Shown here: in pieces, positions 18,334 to 28,439 of the stretch | Layout: each line of letters begins with the position of its first letter | Numbering within the stretch: position 1 is the stretch's first letter | NCBI RefSeq assembly: GCF_014297365.1 | Contig: NZ_JACOQD010000002.1 | Location: 1 to 64,000 of the forward strand | DNA: 64,000 bases | Direction: 5' to 3' | Source: Winogradskyella echinorum | GTDB lineage: Bacteria > Bacteroidota > Bacteroidia > Flavobacteriales > Flavobacteriaceae | The notes under the pieces: model-generated | Seen by the model: only the letters and a program-made list of their open reading frames with translations | Databases searched by the model: none | Told to the model about the DNA's origin: nothing | Made by a program: the position numbers and the translations under genes

Positions 18334-19293
18334 ATGCCAATCGTACAATCTAATTACAAACCACCGTTTTGGGCTAAAACAAGCTTTGTGTCAACGGTAT
18401 TTTCTGGATTAGCTAGAAAAGTTAATGGAATTGAGCAATCGAGAGAACGGATTACATTACCAGACTCTGACTTTCTAGATTTAGATTGGAGCTATGCACA
18501 AAAGAAGAGTGATAGAGTTGTTATTCTACTTCATGGTTTAGAAGGACATGCGCAACGGCCATATATTACTGGAACTTCGAAGTTGTTCAATGACAATGAT
18601 ATTGATGCCTGTGCTGTAAATTTTAGAGGTTGTAGTGGTGAGCCCAACTTATTGTATCGCAGCTATCATTCTGGTGCAACAGAAGATCTAGATATTGTGG
18701 TTAAGCATATCTTATCTAAAAAGAAATATAAAGAGATTTATATAAAAGGCATTAGTTTGGGCGCAAACATGGCATTAAAATATGTTGGTGAGCGTAGCGA
18801 TGTGCCAGATGAAATTAAAGCAATAATAGCCATATCTACACCATGCGATCTTAAAGGCTCTTGTGATAAATTACTAAGTTTAAAGAACAAACATTATGCG
18901 ATTCGATTTTTAGGTCATTTAAAAGAAAAATTAAAACCTAAACTAATTCAATTTCCTAACAGTATAACGGTTACGGATTTTAATTCAATAAAAACTTTAA
19001 TTGATTTTGATCATGTCTATACCTCAAAAGCACATGGATTTAAGGATGCTTTTGATTATTACGACAAAGCCAGTTGTCTACAATTCTTACCCAATATTAA
19101 AATACCTTCTTTAATAATTAATGCCTTAAATGATTCGTTTTTATCACCAAGTTGTTACCCTGTAAAAGCAGCGAAACACAATCCTAATCTTTTTTTAGAA
19201 ATGCCAAAATATGGAGGACATGTTGGCTTTATTGATAAACGGAATGTTTATTATAACGAAAGTCGCGCGTTAGAATTTGTTACTGGATTATAA
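18334..19293 (+). CDS. Alpha/beta hydrolase, YheT family
   Basis: 319 aa. Signatures are LLHGLEGHAQRPYI (oxyanion region), CAVNFRGCSGEPNLLYRSYHSG (family-specific), the nucleophile elbow GISLGAN, an acid in LNDSFLSP, and a late His in YGGHVGF. The family (E. coli YheT and eukaryotic ABHD1/3) has ill-defined esterase/lipase-like activity. No signal peptide, so probably cytosolic. It stands after a structured repeat and 34 bp before the FG-GAP protein gene. Confidence 0.87.
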   Translation: MPIVQSNYKPPFWAKTSFVSTVFSGLARKVNGIEQSRERITLPDSDFLDLDWSYAQKKSDRVVILLHGLEGHAQRPYITGTSKLFNDNDIDACAVNFRGCSGEPNLLYRSYHSGATEDLDIVVKHILSKKKYKEIYIKGISLGANMALKYVGERSDVPDEIKAIIAISTPCDLKGSCDKLLSLKNKHYAIRFLGHLKEKLKPKLIQFPNSITVTDFNSIKTLIDFDHVYTSKAHGFKDAFDYYDKASCLQFLPNIKIPSLIINALNDSFLSPSCYPVKAAKHNPNLFLEMPKYGGHVGFIDKRNVYYNESRALEFVTGL

Positions 19294-19326
19294 TTATATA
19301 GATTTGCCATTCTTACATCAAAGCCT

Positions 19327-22300
19327 ATGAAAACAAAACTACTTACTTTACTTTCAATATTATGTGTTCTAAGTGCTAAAGCACAAATAGACTTTACTGA
19401 AAATACTGTTATAGACATGTCGTTATTTATTTTAACGCCATTTGATGTTTTTCCTGCAGATTTAGATGGTGACGGAGATATAGATTTGTTGACATCAACG
19501 TATAGTGATGATAAATTGTTGTGGTTAGAAAATTTAGATGGAATTGGTAAAGATTTTGCAATGCACGAAATCTCTACAACTATTGATAACCCTTGGTCTG
19601 CACATGCAGCTGATTTAGATAATGATGGAGATTTAGATGTATTAGCGGCTGCTTTTGGTGGAGATCATGTTATTTGGTACGAAAATACAGATGGCAATGC
19701 TAATTTTGAATTTAGGCAATACATATCAGCATATGAAGCTAAAGAAGTCAGTGCTCATGATATGGATGGAGATGGAGATTTAGATGTTGTTTGGTCTTCT
19801 AATACTGACGCTAAAATTAAATGGTCTAGAAATACCGATGGTTTAGGCACTTTTGCAAGTACTTTAAATATTGAAAATAGTTTGTCTAGTCTCCCAAATT
19901 TTCAAGTTATCGATGTGGATGGAGATGATGATTTAGATGTTGTGTCCGCATGGAATTTTGATGGAGGCACCCAAGGAGTTTCATGGTACGAAAATGAAGT
20001 AGGCTCAGGAAGCTTTAGTAATAGAATTACAATTAGCTCAACAACAGCAACAGTCTCATCAGTACGTGCTGGAGATTTAGATGGTGATGGAGATATAGAT
20101 GTTGCTGCTACAATTTCTGCTGAGAATAAAGTAGTTTGGTTCGAGAATACGGATGGTATTGGCACGTTTGGCCCAGAACAATTGCTGTCAGATACAGTAA
20201 ACGCTGTTGTCGAAATGCGAATTACAGATTTTAATGGTGACGGAAATTTAGATATTATCGTAGCAGCTAATGATGATAATGAAACATTCTGGTTTCAAAA
20301 TTTAGGCTCAGGTAATTTTAGTGCTAAAACGAGTATTGATGGTTATTTGGGTGGCATGCGCGATTTAGAAATCAGAGATTTTGATGGAGATGGAGATCAA
20401 GATTTTGTTACCGTAACTAGTGACGATAAAAATATTAAATGGTATGAAAATACAGATGGTTTAGGTGATTTTTCGCCTTATACCATTACAAAAACTGTTT
20501 CTGGAGGTAAAGTTATTACAGCTGCCGATTTAGATGGAGATGGAGATAAAGATATACTTTCGGCTTCGCATTGGGATGATAAAATCGCTTGGTTTGAAAA
20601 TAAAGATGGACAAGGAGATTTTTATAATACACAAAAAATAATTTCAGAAACTTTAAATGGTGCTGGCTCAGTAGTCGCTGTTGATATTGATGGAGATGGT
20701 GATAATGATGTTATTGGAACCTCTTCATTAGATGATGATGTGGTATGGTACGAAAACACCGATGGCTTAGGCAATTTTGGTGAGGCTCAAGTTATTGAAG
20801 ATGATTTATATAGTGTGAGTAAGGCATTTACTTCAGACATTGATAACGATGGAGATATCGATATCTTTTGTGTTGCTAGAGGAAAAGTGGTGTGGTATGA
20901 AAATACAGATGGATTAGGGAATTTTTCAGTACGACAAGAAATAGAATCTATAAATAATTTTACCATGTGGTCTATAGATTTTGGTGATTTAGATGGTGAT
21001 GGAGATTTAGATATTTCAGTAGCTTCAAGTTACAGATTGCTGTATTTCTTAAATCTAGATGGTCAAGGTAATTTTGGTACTAGGCAAGAAATTGAGGATT
21101 TTTATTTTGATTCGGTATCAACTCAAATAGCAGATATCGACGGCGACGGAGATAATGATATTGTTTATACAGGTGATAAAACAGATACAGACTATGTTGG
21201 TTGGTCCGAAAATTTAGATGGAGCAGGCACATTTAGCGATATTAAGTTGATAACCACAATTATTAATAATCCGAAGGATGTTAGAGTTTTTGATATTGAT
21301 AATGATGGAGATTTGGATGTTGTATCTGCTGCACAAGGTAATGGAGGAGTCATTGCATGGTACGAAAACACTGATGGACTTGGTGATTTTGAAAACACGC
21401 AACAAGTCATTTCTACAAGTTTGAATAGTCCTTATGATCTTTTTCCAACAGATATAAATCAAGACAATAATATAGATATTGTTTCTATTTCAAATTTAGG
21501 TAACCGAATTTTTTGGTACAATAACATGGGTGCCGCTTTAAGTAACCAAATTCGTGGTACAGCACGATTCGATCTTTTAGGTGATGGTTGTACAGTAGAT
21601 GATGCCTTATTAAGCGGAATTATGGTAGTGGCCACAAATGGTACCTCATCTCAAGCTGCTTTCACTCAAGAAAACGGTGTTTTTAGAATATATACTCAAG
21701 AAGAAGGAATTGTAGATACGCAGATTACAGCACAATTACCTAATTATTATCAAGCTAATCCAACGACTTTTCAATCGGACTTTACAGGTTTTGGAAACTC
21801 AGACAATATTAATTTTTGCATTGAGCCTGTAGCCGCAATAAGTGATTTAAATGTTAGTGCGTACCCAATATTTTTTGAGCCAAGACCAGGTTTTGATACC
21901 TCGTATCGCATCGTTTATAAAAATGTAGGTACAACGCAATTAAGTGGTTCTGTCAATTTTGAATTTGATGGTTCAAAACTAAATTTTTTAAGCGCTACTG
22001 AAATGGTAAGTTCTCAAACAGCGAATGTAATAACCTTTGATTTTACAGATCTAAACCCTTTTGAAACCAAAACCATTGATTTAGATTTTAATGTCTTTCC
22101 GCCACCAACAACTAATATCGATGATGAACTTTTAACGACCGTTTCTATAAGCCCAATTTCTGGAGACATTACTGAAGAAGATAACACCTTAACGATTGAG
22201 CAAATAGTTGTTGGTTCTTATGACCCAAATGATATCACAGTTTTAGAAGGAGATGAAATCTTAATAGAAGATGCAGATAAGTATTTGCATTACTTAATTC

Positions 22301-22887
22301 GTTTTCAGAATACAGGAACTGCAAGTGCAATTAATGTTAAGGTAGATCATGTGCTAGATAACAAACTAGATTGGTCAACTATGCAAATAGAAAGCTTAAG
22401 TCATACAGGTCGTGTAGAAATTATGGACCAAACCGATGTGAGTTTTGTGTTCAATAATATTCATTTACCAGATAGTACTAACGATGAGCCAAATTCTCAT
22501 GGGTTTATTACTTTTAAAATAAAACCAAAACCTAATGTGCAAGTTGGTGATATTATTAGTGGAGTAGCGGATATTTACTTTGATTTTAATCCTGCGATCG
22601 TAACCAATACAGTTAATACTCAAATTGTAGAACCTTTGAGTGTTAATGGTTTTAATTTTAATAATCTACAGTTATATCCTAATCCTGCGAGCGAAAAGCT
22701 AGAATTATCGTCAAGTCAGATGATTGATAAAGTTGCTATAGTTGATATAAACGGACGCATGCTTACTGAAATTGAAATTTCCGCCAGTAGTTATATTTTA
22801 GATATTTCAACTTTTTCAAAAGGTGTTTACTTCATAGAAATTCAATCAGGTAATTCTAAAGTGACCAAAAAGTTTATTAAAAATTAA
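19327..22887 (+). CDS. T9SS-exported FG-GAP repeat surface protein
   Basis: 1186 aa. A signal peptide ends at LSAKAQ (residue ~20). Residues ~30-715 hold about 14 FG-GAP/VCBS units with Ca-binding loops such as DLDGDGDID and a repeated WYENTDG element, likely one or two beta-propellers. A carboxypeptidase-regulatory-like segment (~725-790) and DUF11-like domains (~810-1105) follow. The C-terminal ~75 residues are a type A T9SS sorting domain (LYPNPASEKLEL, then KGVYFIEIQSG and KKFIKN). It is therefore secreted through the Por system and anchored or released at the cell surface. Probable role in adhesion or ligand binding. Confidence 0.93.
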   Translation: MKTKLLTLLSILCVLSAKAQIDFTENTVIDMSLFILTPFDVFPADLDGDGDIDLLTSTYSDDKLLWLENLDGIGKDFAMHEISTTIDNPWSAHAADLDNDGDLDVLAAAFGGDHVIWYENTDGNANFEFRQYISAYEAKEVSAHDMDGDGDLDVVWSSNTDAKIKWSRNTDGLGTFASTLNIENSLSSLPNFQVIDVDGDDDLDVVSAWNFDGGTQGVSWYENEVGSGSFSNRITISSTTATVSSVRAGDLDGDGDIDVAATISAENKVVWFENTDGIGTFGPEQLLSDTVNAVVEMRITDFNGDGNLDIIVAANDDNETFWFQNLGSGNFSAKTSIDGYLGGMRDLEIRDFDGDGDQDFVTVTSDDKNIKWYENTDGLGDFSPYTITKTVSGGKVITAADLDGDGDKDILSASHWDDKIAWFENKDGQGDFYNTQKIISETLNGAGSVVAVDIDGDGDNDVIGTSSLDDDVVWYENTDGLGNFGEAQVIEDDLYSVSKAFTSDIDNDGDIDIFCVARGKVVWYENTDGLGNFSVRQEIESINNFTMWSIDFGDLDGDGDLDISVASSYRLLYFLNLDGQGNFGTRQEIEDFYFDSVSTQIADIDGDGDNDIVYTGDKTDTDYVGWSENLDGAGTFSDIKLITTIINNPKDVRVFDIDNDGDLDVVSAAQGNGGVIAWYENTDGLGDFENTQQVISTSLNSPYDLFPTDINQDNNIDIVSISNLGNRIFWYNNMGAALSNQIRGTARFDLLGDGCTVDDALLSGIMVVATNGTSSQAAFTQENGVFRIYTQEEGIVDTQITAQLPNYYQANPTTFQSDFTGFGNSDNINFCIEPVAAISDLNVSAYPIFFEPRPGFDTSYRIVYKNVGTTQLSGSVNFEFDGSKLNFLSATEMVSSQTANVITFDFTDLNPFETKTIDLDFNVFPPPTTNIDDELLTTVSISPISGDITEEDNTLTIEQIVVGSYDPNDITVLEGDEILIEDADKYLHYLIRFQNTGTASAINVKVDHVLDNKLDWSTMQIESLSHTGRVEIMDQTDVSFVFNNIHLPDSTNDEPNSHGFITFKIKPKPNVQVGDIISGVADIYFDFNPAIVTNTVNTQIVEPLSVNGFNFNNLQLYPNPASEKLELSSSQMIDKVAIVDINGRMLTEIEISASSYILDISTFSKGVYFIEIQSGNSKVTKKFIKN

Positions 22888-22889
22888 GA

Positions 22890-22916
22890 TGTCATTCTGA
22901 GCATAGCGAAGAATCT
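22890..22916. repeat. TGTCATTC-type intergenic repeat
   Basis: An element beginning TGTCATTCTGAGC and ending CGAAGAATCT, immediately after the FG-GAP protein stop. It is the intergenic counterpart of the copy inside tilS (24 of 27 bases identical). Confidence 0.65.
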
Positions 22917-22932
22917 CATTAAAAAAAAGCAG

Positions 22933-22966
22933 ACCTTTCAAGATTTAATTTTGAAAGGTTTTTTTA
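22933..22966 (+). terminator. Rho-independent terminator after the FG-GAP protein
   Basis: ACCTTTCAA (22933-22941) and TTGAAAGGT (22951-22959) form a perfect 9-bp stem with a 9-nt loop, followed by seven T. Confidence 0.85.
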
Positions 22967-23006
22967 TTGTATTTCGTTTTCCTACTTTTAAGAAAACTAA
23001 TCATTT

Positions 23007-24545
23007 ATGCTCAAAAAAGTTTTCGCTAGTGCCGTTTTTGGTGTAGAGGCTTCAACAATTACTGTTGAGGTTAATGTAGATAAAGGTGTTGGATACCATT
23101 TAGTAGGATTGCCAGATAATGCCATAAAAGAAAGTAATTATCGGATAGCAGCTGCACTTCAGAATAACAACTATAGAATTCCAGGGAAGAAGATCACTAT
23201 CAACATGGCTCCTGCCGATTTACGTAAAGAAGGTTCTGCTTACGATTTAACATTAGCCATCGGTATTTTAGCTGCATCTAGCCAAATTAAAGCAGAAAAC
23301 TTAGAGGATTACCTTATAATGGGTGAACTATCCTTAGATGGAAGCTTACAGCCAATTAAAGGCGCTTTGCCAATAGCTGTAAAAGCCAGAGAAGAAGGAT
23401 TTAAGGGTTTTATTTTGCCAATGCAAAATGCTAAAGAAGCTGCTATTGTAGATGACTTAAAAGTCTATGGTGTAGATAATATCACCCAAGTGATTAATCA
23501 TTTTGATAAAGGAGAAACCTTAGAGCAAACCATAATTAATACACGAGAAGAGTTTTACAAAAATCTCGATTTCCCAGAATTTGATTTTGCAGACGTCAAA
23601 GGACAAGAAAGTATAAAACGTTGTATGGAAATTGCGGCTGCTGGTGGTCATAATATTATTCTCATTGGTCCACCAGGTTCTGGTAAAACCATGTTGGCAA
23701 AACGTTTGCCTAGTATATTACCACCAATGACATTGCATGAAGCTTTAGAAACGACTAAAATCCATTCGGTAGTTGGTCGCGTAAAAGCACATGCAGGATT
23801 GATGGCACAACGACCTTTTAGAAGTCCACATCATACGATCTCAAATGTAGCTCTCGTAGGTGGTGGAAGCTATCCACAACCAGGTGAAATATCCTTATCG
23901 CATAATGGAGTACTTTTTTTAGATGAATTACCAGAATTTAAACGCGAAGTTTTAGAGGTAATGCGTCAACCATTAGAAGATAGAGAAGTTACGATATCTA
24001 GAGCCAAATTTACGGTAACGTATCCAAGTTCATTTATGTTAGTAGCGAGTATGAATCCGAGTCCGAGCGGTTATTTTAACGATCCAGATGCACCTATAAC
24101 ATCATCACCTGCTGAGATGCAACGGTATATGGGAAAAATTTCTGGACCTCTTTTAGATCGTATAGACATTCATATTGAAGTGACACCAGTACCGTTTGAA
24201 AAACTTTCTGATGACAGAAAAGGTGAGTCTTCTGTAGAAATTAGAAAACGAGTTACAAAGGCTAGAGAAAATCAAACTGAGCGCTTTAAAGAGTTAGAGA
24301 ATATTCATTACAACGCACAGATGAATACGAAGCAAATTAGAAAATTTTGTAAATTAGATGAAGCGTCTTTACAGTTATTAAAGTCTGCAATGGAGCGTTT
24401 AAATTTATCTGCTAGAGCCTATGATAGAATTTTAAAAGTAGCCAGAACAATTGCAGACTTAGAAGGCTCTAAAGATGTTTTGGGAGCTCATATTAGTGAG
24501 GCTATTCAATACCGTAGTTTGGATCGCGAAGGCTGGTTAGGATAA
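23007..24545 (+). CDS. comM: YifB/ComM-family Mg-chelatase-like AAA+ ATPase
   Basis: 512 aa. An N-terminal ChlI-type fold (~20-170: ITVEVNVDKGVGYHLVGLPD) precedes the AAA+ core with Walker A GPPGSGKT (221-228) and Walker B LFLDELPEF, then a C-terminal Mg-chelatase-like lid with RAYDRILKVARTIADLE. ComM is a hexameric branch-migration helicase that assists recombination during natural transformation; the Bacteroidota members share full length and motifs, but the function here is transferred by homology. Single gene between a terminator and a lipoprotein gene. Confidence 0.92.
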   Translation: MLKKVFASAVFGVEASTITVEVNVDKGVGYHLVGLPDNAIKESNYRIAAALQNNNYRIPGKKITINMAPADLRKEGSAYDLTLAIGILAASSQIKAENLEDYLIMGELSLDGSLQPIKGALPIAVKAREEGFKGFILPMQNAKEAAIVDDLKVYGVDNITQVINHFDKGETLEQTIINTREEFYKNLDFPEFDFADVKGQESIKRCMEIAAAGGHNIILIGPPGSGKTMLAKRLPSILPPMTLHEALETTKIHSVVGRVKAHAGLMAQRPFRSPHHTISNVALVGGGSYPQPGEISLSHNGVLFLDELPEFKREVLEVMRQPLEDREVTISRAKFTVTYPSSFMLVASMNPSPSGYFNDPDAPITSSPAEMQRYMGKISGPLLDRIDIHIEVTPVPFEKLSDDRKGESSVEIRKRVTKARENQTERFKELENIHYNAQMNTKQIRKFCKLDEASLQLLKSAMERLNLSARAYDRILKVARTIADLEGSKDVLGAHISEAIQYRSLDREGWLG

Positions 24546-24605
24546 TTTTTTTGCAAACCACTGCAACCTTTTGCTTTTTTTTCATCTTATTAATAAACAA
24601 TAATT

Positions 24606-25874
24606 ATGAAAAACAAAATCTCCGCTTTAGTATTAGTTGTTATGGTTTGCTTGCAATTTACAAACTGTGACAAAGACAACGATGTTGATATAATAGATTC
24701 CGTTGCAGTAACAGTTCCTGTAATAAAATCTAAATCCGAAATAAGGAATTCAATTGCAGTTACTGGTGCAAAATCAACAAATTCAGATGGAAAAATATAT
24801 GTGTATAATGATTTGCTATTTTATATAGCTCAAAATTCTGGTGTGCACATATTTAATAATCAAAACCCTGAAAGTCCTCAAAATCTGGCATTTATTCAAT
24901 TAGAAGGTGTGCATGATATATCTGTGAAAAACGATATTTTGTATGCAGATAATTTCATGGATTTGGTAGTTTTTGATATTAGTAGTGTGTCATCTATTCA
25001 GCTACTAAATGTTGAAGAAGATATGTTAACATACTATGCAACATTTCCCGATGATATTTCCTATTATCAGTCCGATATATACCCATCAAATAATGATGAA
25101 TTTATAGCCAATTACACAACAGTAAATATGCCAAGAGTTGTAGCTGAGGATAATGAGAATATTTATAACTGGACTACTGAGATATTTATGTTTACAGATA
25201 CTGCTTTAGCTAATAATATAGGTGTTGGTGGATCTTACGCTAAATTTCAGATTTTTAATGATGCACTTTACACTATAGATGATTATAGATTATACACGTT
25301 TGATATTACGGACTATAATGATATTTCTTTAACATCAACAACTTATATGCAATCTTGGTTTGGCGGTGAGTTAGAGACGACTTATATACTTAAAGACAAC
25401 TTGTTTATTGGTGCTACTAACGGTATGCATATCGTTAGTTTAGAAGATGAATTCAATCCTATTTATATGTCATCTTTTTTGCATGCTACAGGCTGTGATC
25501 CGGTTGTTGTAGAAGGTTTTACTGCTTATATTACAGTTAGAGGTGGTAATTCTTGTGGTGCTGTAGAAGATCAAATTAACGTAATTGACGTTTCAGACAT
25601 TAGTGCTCCTACAGAATATTCTACATACTTTTTGTCGAATCCTTATGGTCTAGGAGTTAAAGATGAGGTATTATATGTTTGCAATGATGAAGGTATTAAT
25701 GTTTTTGATGCTCAAAATCCTAGCGAGATAGTATTAGAAAATACATACAACTCTAGCGCAAAGGACATAATCCCTTTACAATCTCATTTAATTGCTGTAG
25801 GTGAAAATGTAATACATCAATATAATTATGTAGGTGATTTTGAATTAGAACTTATTAGCACAATTCAATTTTAA
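24606..25874 (+). CDS. LVIVD-repeat lipoprotein
   Basis: 422 aa. The lipoprotein signal is MKNKISALVL...LQFTNC, with Cys21 followed by acidic DKDND. The body has repeated beta-propeller-like strands with LVIVD-type motifs (DLVVFDISSVSS; LYTFDITDYND; INVIDVSDISAP; INVFDAQNPSE). LVIVD-repeat proteins are outer-membrane or surface lipoproteins of unknown role in Bacteroidota. A small lipoprotein gene follows 12 bp downstream, so the two are probably an operon. Confidence 0.85.
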   Translation: MKNKISALVLVVMVCLQFTNCDKDNDVDIIDSVAVTVPVIKSKSEIRNSIAVTGAKSTNSDGKIYVYNDLLFYIAQNSGVHIFNNQNPESPQNLAFIQLEGVHDISVKNDILYADNFMDLVVFDISSVSSIQLLNVEEDMLTYYATFPDDISYYQSDIYPSNNDEFIANYTTVNMPRVVAEDNENIYNWTTEIFMFTDTALANNIGVGGSYAKFQIFNDALYTIDDYRLYTFDITDYNDISLTSTTYMQSWFGGELETTYILKDNLFIGATNGMHIVSLEDEFNPIYMSSFLHATGCDPVVVEGFTAYITVRGGNSCGAVEDQINVIDVSDISAPTEYSTYFLSNPYGLGVKDEVLYVCNDEGINVFDAQNPSEIVLENTYNSSAKDIIPLQSHLIAVGENVIHQYNYVGDFELELISTIQF

Positions 25875-25886
25875 ATAATAATAGGG

Positions 25887-26354
25887 ATGAAGAAAATAAC
25901 ATTAGGATTATTAGTATTTGGAATTTTACTGTCCTGTAGTAGCGATGATGACGCATTAAATATTACAGATGATAACTTTCTGATTTTTGGCCATTTTTAC
26001 GGAATGTGCGGAGGAGAAGGGTGTGTTGAAACTTTTAAACTCAATGAGAAATCACTATATGAAGATACAATTGATGATTATAGTGGGCAGAATATGGAGT
26101 TTGTTGAGTTGGAAAATGAATTGTTTGAAGAAGTTAGAGACATAGAAGATTTCTTTCCGAGTCAACTTCTTAATGAAAATGAAACAGTTTTTGGTTGTCC
26201 AGATTGTGCAGATGGAGGTGGCTTGTTTATTCAATATTCTGAAAATGGAATTTTAAAAAGTTGGAGAATCGATCAAACTAAAAGCAATGTGCCGAGTTAT
26301 CTACATAATTTTATAGATAAGGTGAACGAAAAAATTGCTTTAATAAATAATTAG
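25887..26354 (+). CDS. Small hypothetical lipoprotein
   Basis: 155 aa. The signal MKKITLGLLVFGILLSC has a lipobox Cys17 followed by Ser/Asp residues. The mature part is acidic and contains CGGEGC and CPDCADGGG, which could be metal- or disulfide-forming cysteine pairs. I do not recognise the family. It probably shares a transcript with the LVIVD lipoprotein upstream and ends 73 bp before the sigma-factor gene. Confidence 0.75.
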   Translation: MKKITLGLLVFGILLSCSSDDDALNITDDNFLIFGHFYGMCGGEGCVETFKLNEKSLYEDTIDDYSGQNMEFVELENELFEEVRDIEDFFPSQLLNENETVFGCPDCADGGGLFIQYSENGILKSWRIDQTKSNVPSYLHNFIDKVNEKIALINN

Positions 26355-26427
26355 ACGCTATATATGGCTATGCTGTAAATAAATTAAGTAGTGCTTAATT
26401 AAATTTAAGCATGCAGAGTAGATTAAT

Positions 26428-26982
26428 TTGGATAAAAAACTTAGAATACTCATACAAAAATGTGTTAATAATGATAGGGAAGGGCAGCGTGAACTATACA
26501 CGTTGCTTTCGCCTGTGCTGTATGGTATTTGTCTAAAATATATGAGGAATAAAACTGAGGCCGATGATGTGTTTCAGGATGCTTTCATAATTCTGTTTCA
26601 AAAGATTAATCAATTTAAGTTTGATGGTAGTTTCGAGGGTTGGGCAAAACGCATTTTTGTTAATGAGGCCCTTGAAGTTTTAAGGAAGAAACAACGTCAG
26701 TTATACATTGCCATTGAAGACTCTAATTTAAGTAATGATCTAGAAGATGAAATTATTAATCATCGTGTTGTTTTGTCTAAAGACGAATTGCTAAAACATA
26801 TTCAGCAATTACCAGATAACTATAGAATGGTTTTTAATCTCTATTATTTTGAAAACTACAGCCACAAAGCAATTGCTAATAAATTAAAAATGGCGGAAGG
26901 AACATCAAAATCGCTATTAAGTAGAGCTAAAAACATGTTACGAGCAAAAATTAATGAGGAATTTAATATTAAGGTGTCATGA
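26428..26982 (+). CDS. ECF-type RNA polymerase sigma factor
   Basis: 184 aa, TTG start (no in-frame ATG nearby fits). Region 2 includes YGICLKYMRNKTEADDVFQDAFI (core binding and -10 recognition) and SFEGWAKRIFVNEAL; region 4 HTH includes LPDNYRMVFNLYYFENYSHKAIANKL. It is a sigma-70 family group IV factor. The downstream gene overlaps by 4 bp (ATGA) and has an N-terminal cytosolic segment plus a membrane anchor, as expected of a cognate regulator. A short dyad with GCTTAA/TTAAGC arms lies just upstream. Confidence 0.9.
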   Translation: MDKKLRILIQKCVNNDREGQRELYTLLSPVLYGICLKYMRNKTEADDVFQDAFIILFQKINQFKFDGSFEGWAKRIFVNEALEVLRKKQRQLYIAIEDSNLSNDLEDEIINHRVVLSKDELLKHIQQLPDNYRMVFNLYYFENYSHKAIANKLKMAEGTSKSLLSRAKNMLRAKINEEFNIKVS

Positions 26983-28358
26983 AGAAGGATGATATTAAAG
27001 ACATATATGGAGATTTAGAAGCTTTTTCAAAAGAGCCTCCCAAGGAATTATGGGATAATATTGAAGCTAGGCTTCATCCTGAAAAAAAGAATAGAAGAGG
27101 ATTCTTCTTTCTTTGGGGTTCAGCTGCTGCTGTTTTAATGGTGTTTCTTGGTTATTCTGTTTTTAGCGGTTCATTAGATTTAAATACTGAGCCAATTTAT
27201 GATGTTACAGATATAAAGCATAAAGCTGGTAGTGATTCAATAAATAATAACGAAGTACAGGGTGTTAGTGTTGGTGACAAAGAAGCTGTGGGCAAAAACG
27301 CCGTGCAAGAACATCTAAATACTAGCAAAGAAGCATCACAAAGTGTAGCAAGTCAGAAACAATCACCTGAAACAAGTGAAATTTTAAAGCAAGATAAAGA
27401 GAACACGATTATCGTTAATAATGGGTCTGAAAATGATGAAAAAATAAAGCAACATAATGGCTATGCTCACGATTTAGAAAAATACAATACAGATAACATT
27501 GCTATAAACGATTTTAATGTTTTAAAATTGAAGAATAGAAGTCTAGTTAGCTTTAAAAATGAAAAAGCTACAGCATCTATTAATTCGGTACCTAAACTTA
27601 TAGATAAACCTTCTTTAAATTTGGCTGAAGAGCTTTTAGCTATGGAGGATGATGAGCGAGACCCAATAAACCTCGATGTGCCAGGTGCACAATGGTCGGT
27701 AGAGGTTTTAGGTGGTTTATCTAATACAGTATCAGAATCATCTATTCAAGGTGCTTCGTCTAATACAACACCTCAAAATGACTTTGTTTATGCTTTAAAA
27801 GTTGGTTATGCTATTTCAAATAGGTTATCTGTAAAATCTGGTATAGGTAAGAATGTGCTAGGTCAAGAAATAGATAATATTTTATTTGCAAGTTCAGATA
27901 CTTCTTTATCAATTGATACAGGAAACATTATAAGTAATCAAGAAATTTTTATTTCTAATAATTTAGAAGCATTTACTGATGTTGCCTCTGCGCCTTACAA
28001 CGTAAGTGAAGGAAGTTTGCAGCAACAACTCGATTATGTGCAATTGCCATTAGAGTTGTCTTATAGTGTATTAAACGAATCAAAATATAATGTATCGTTT
28101 GGTTTTGGTGGAAATGTCAACTTTTTGACAAATAATAGAGCATACCTCGATAACCAACAGGTTGGTGAAAATTTAGGGGTTAATAAAACTATTTTTGGTG
28201 CAACGATAAACTCTAACCTTTCTTATAAGTTATCTAATGCTCTAAATCTTTTTTTAGAACCAAGTTATAACTACTTTCAAAAACCTATAGATAATAATAA
28301 CCAAGATTTTAAAAACACTCAATTTAGGGCTTTGTTTGGTCTGCGATATAACTTTTAG
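26979..28358 (+). CDS. Membrane-anchored protein with C-terminal beta-barrel-like domain, likely anti-sigma partner
   Basis: 459 aa. Residues 1-40 are charged and cytosolic (EPPKELWDNIEARL is typical of anti-sigma-like proteins next to ECF genes). One transmembrane helix spans ~42-63, followed by a Ser/Gln/Lys/Asn-rich linker (~65-215). The C-terminal ~220 residues look like an outer-membrane beta-barrel/porin-like domain (WSVEVLGGLSNTV; YALKVGYAISNRLSVKSGIG; closing FRALFGLRYNF). Joining an inner-membrane anchor to a barrel-like domain is topologically odd; it might span the periplasm. Translationally coupled to the sigma factor. Confidence 0.75.
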   Translation: MKKDDIKDIYGDLEAFSKEPPKELWDNIEARLHPEKKNRRGFFFLWGSAAAVLMVFLGYSVFSGSLDLNTEPIYDVTDIKHKAGSDSINNNEVQGVSVGDKEAVGKNAVQEHLNTSKEASQSVASQKQSPETSEILKQDKENTIIVNNGSENDEKIKQHNGYAHDLEKYNTDNIAINDFNVLKLKNRSLVSFKNEKATASINSVPKLIDKPSLNLAEELLAMEDDERDPINLDVPGAQWSVEVLGGLSNTVSESSIQGASSNTTPQNDFVYALKVGYAISNRLSVKSGIGKNVLGQEIDNILFASSDTSLSIDTGNIISNQEIFISNNLEAFTDVASAPYNVSEGSLQQQLDYVQLPLELSYSVLNESKYNVSFGFGGNVNFLTNNRAYLDNQQVGENLGVNKTIFGATINSNLSYKLSNALNLFLEPSYNYFQKPIDNNNQDFKNTQFRALFGLRYNF

Positions 28359-28439
28359 AAATCATGTTTTGAACAAGGTAGCGCTTTAAGGTTAAAATTT
28401 GAATTTCATATATTAGTCTTCTAACTCATTTAGATTTCT

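Noticed and set aside
19902..21462. Minus-strand frames within the FG-GAP gene
   Set aside because: Repeated SPS/TSKSPS strings are the reverse reading of the DGDGD loops, not genes.
19441..21520. Regularly spaced repeats considered as a CRISPR array
   Set aside because: The repeats are degenerate, about 150-190 bp apart and translate into FG-GAP units; there are no constant repeats or cas genes.
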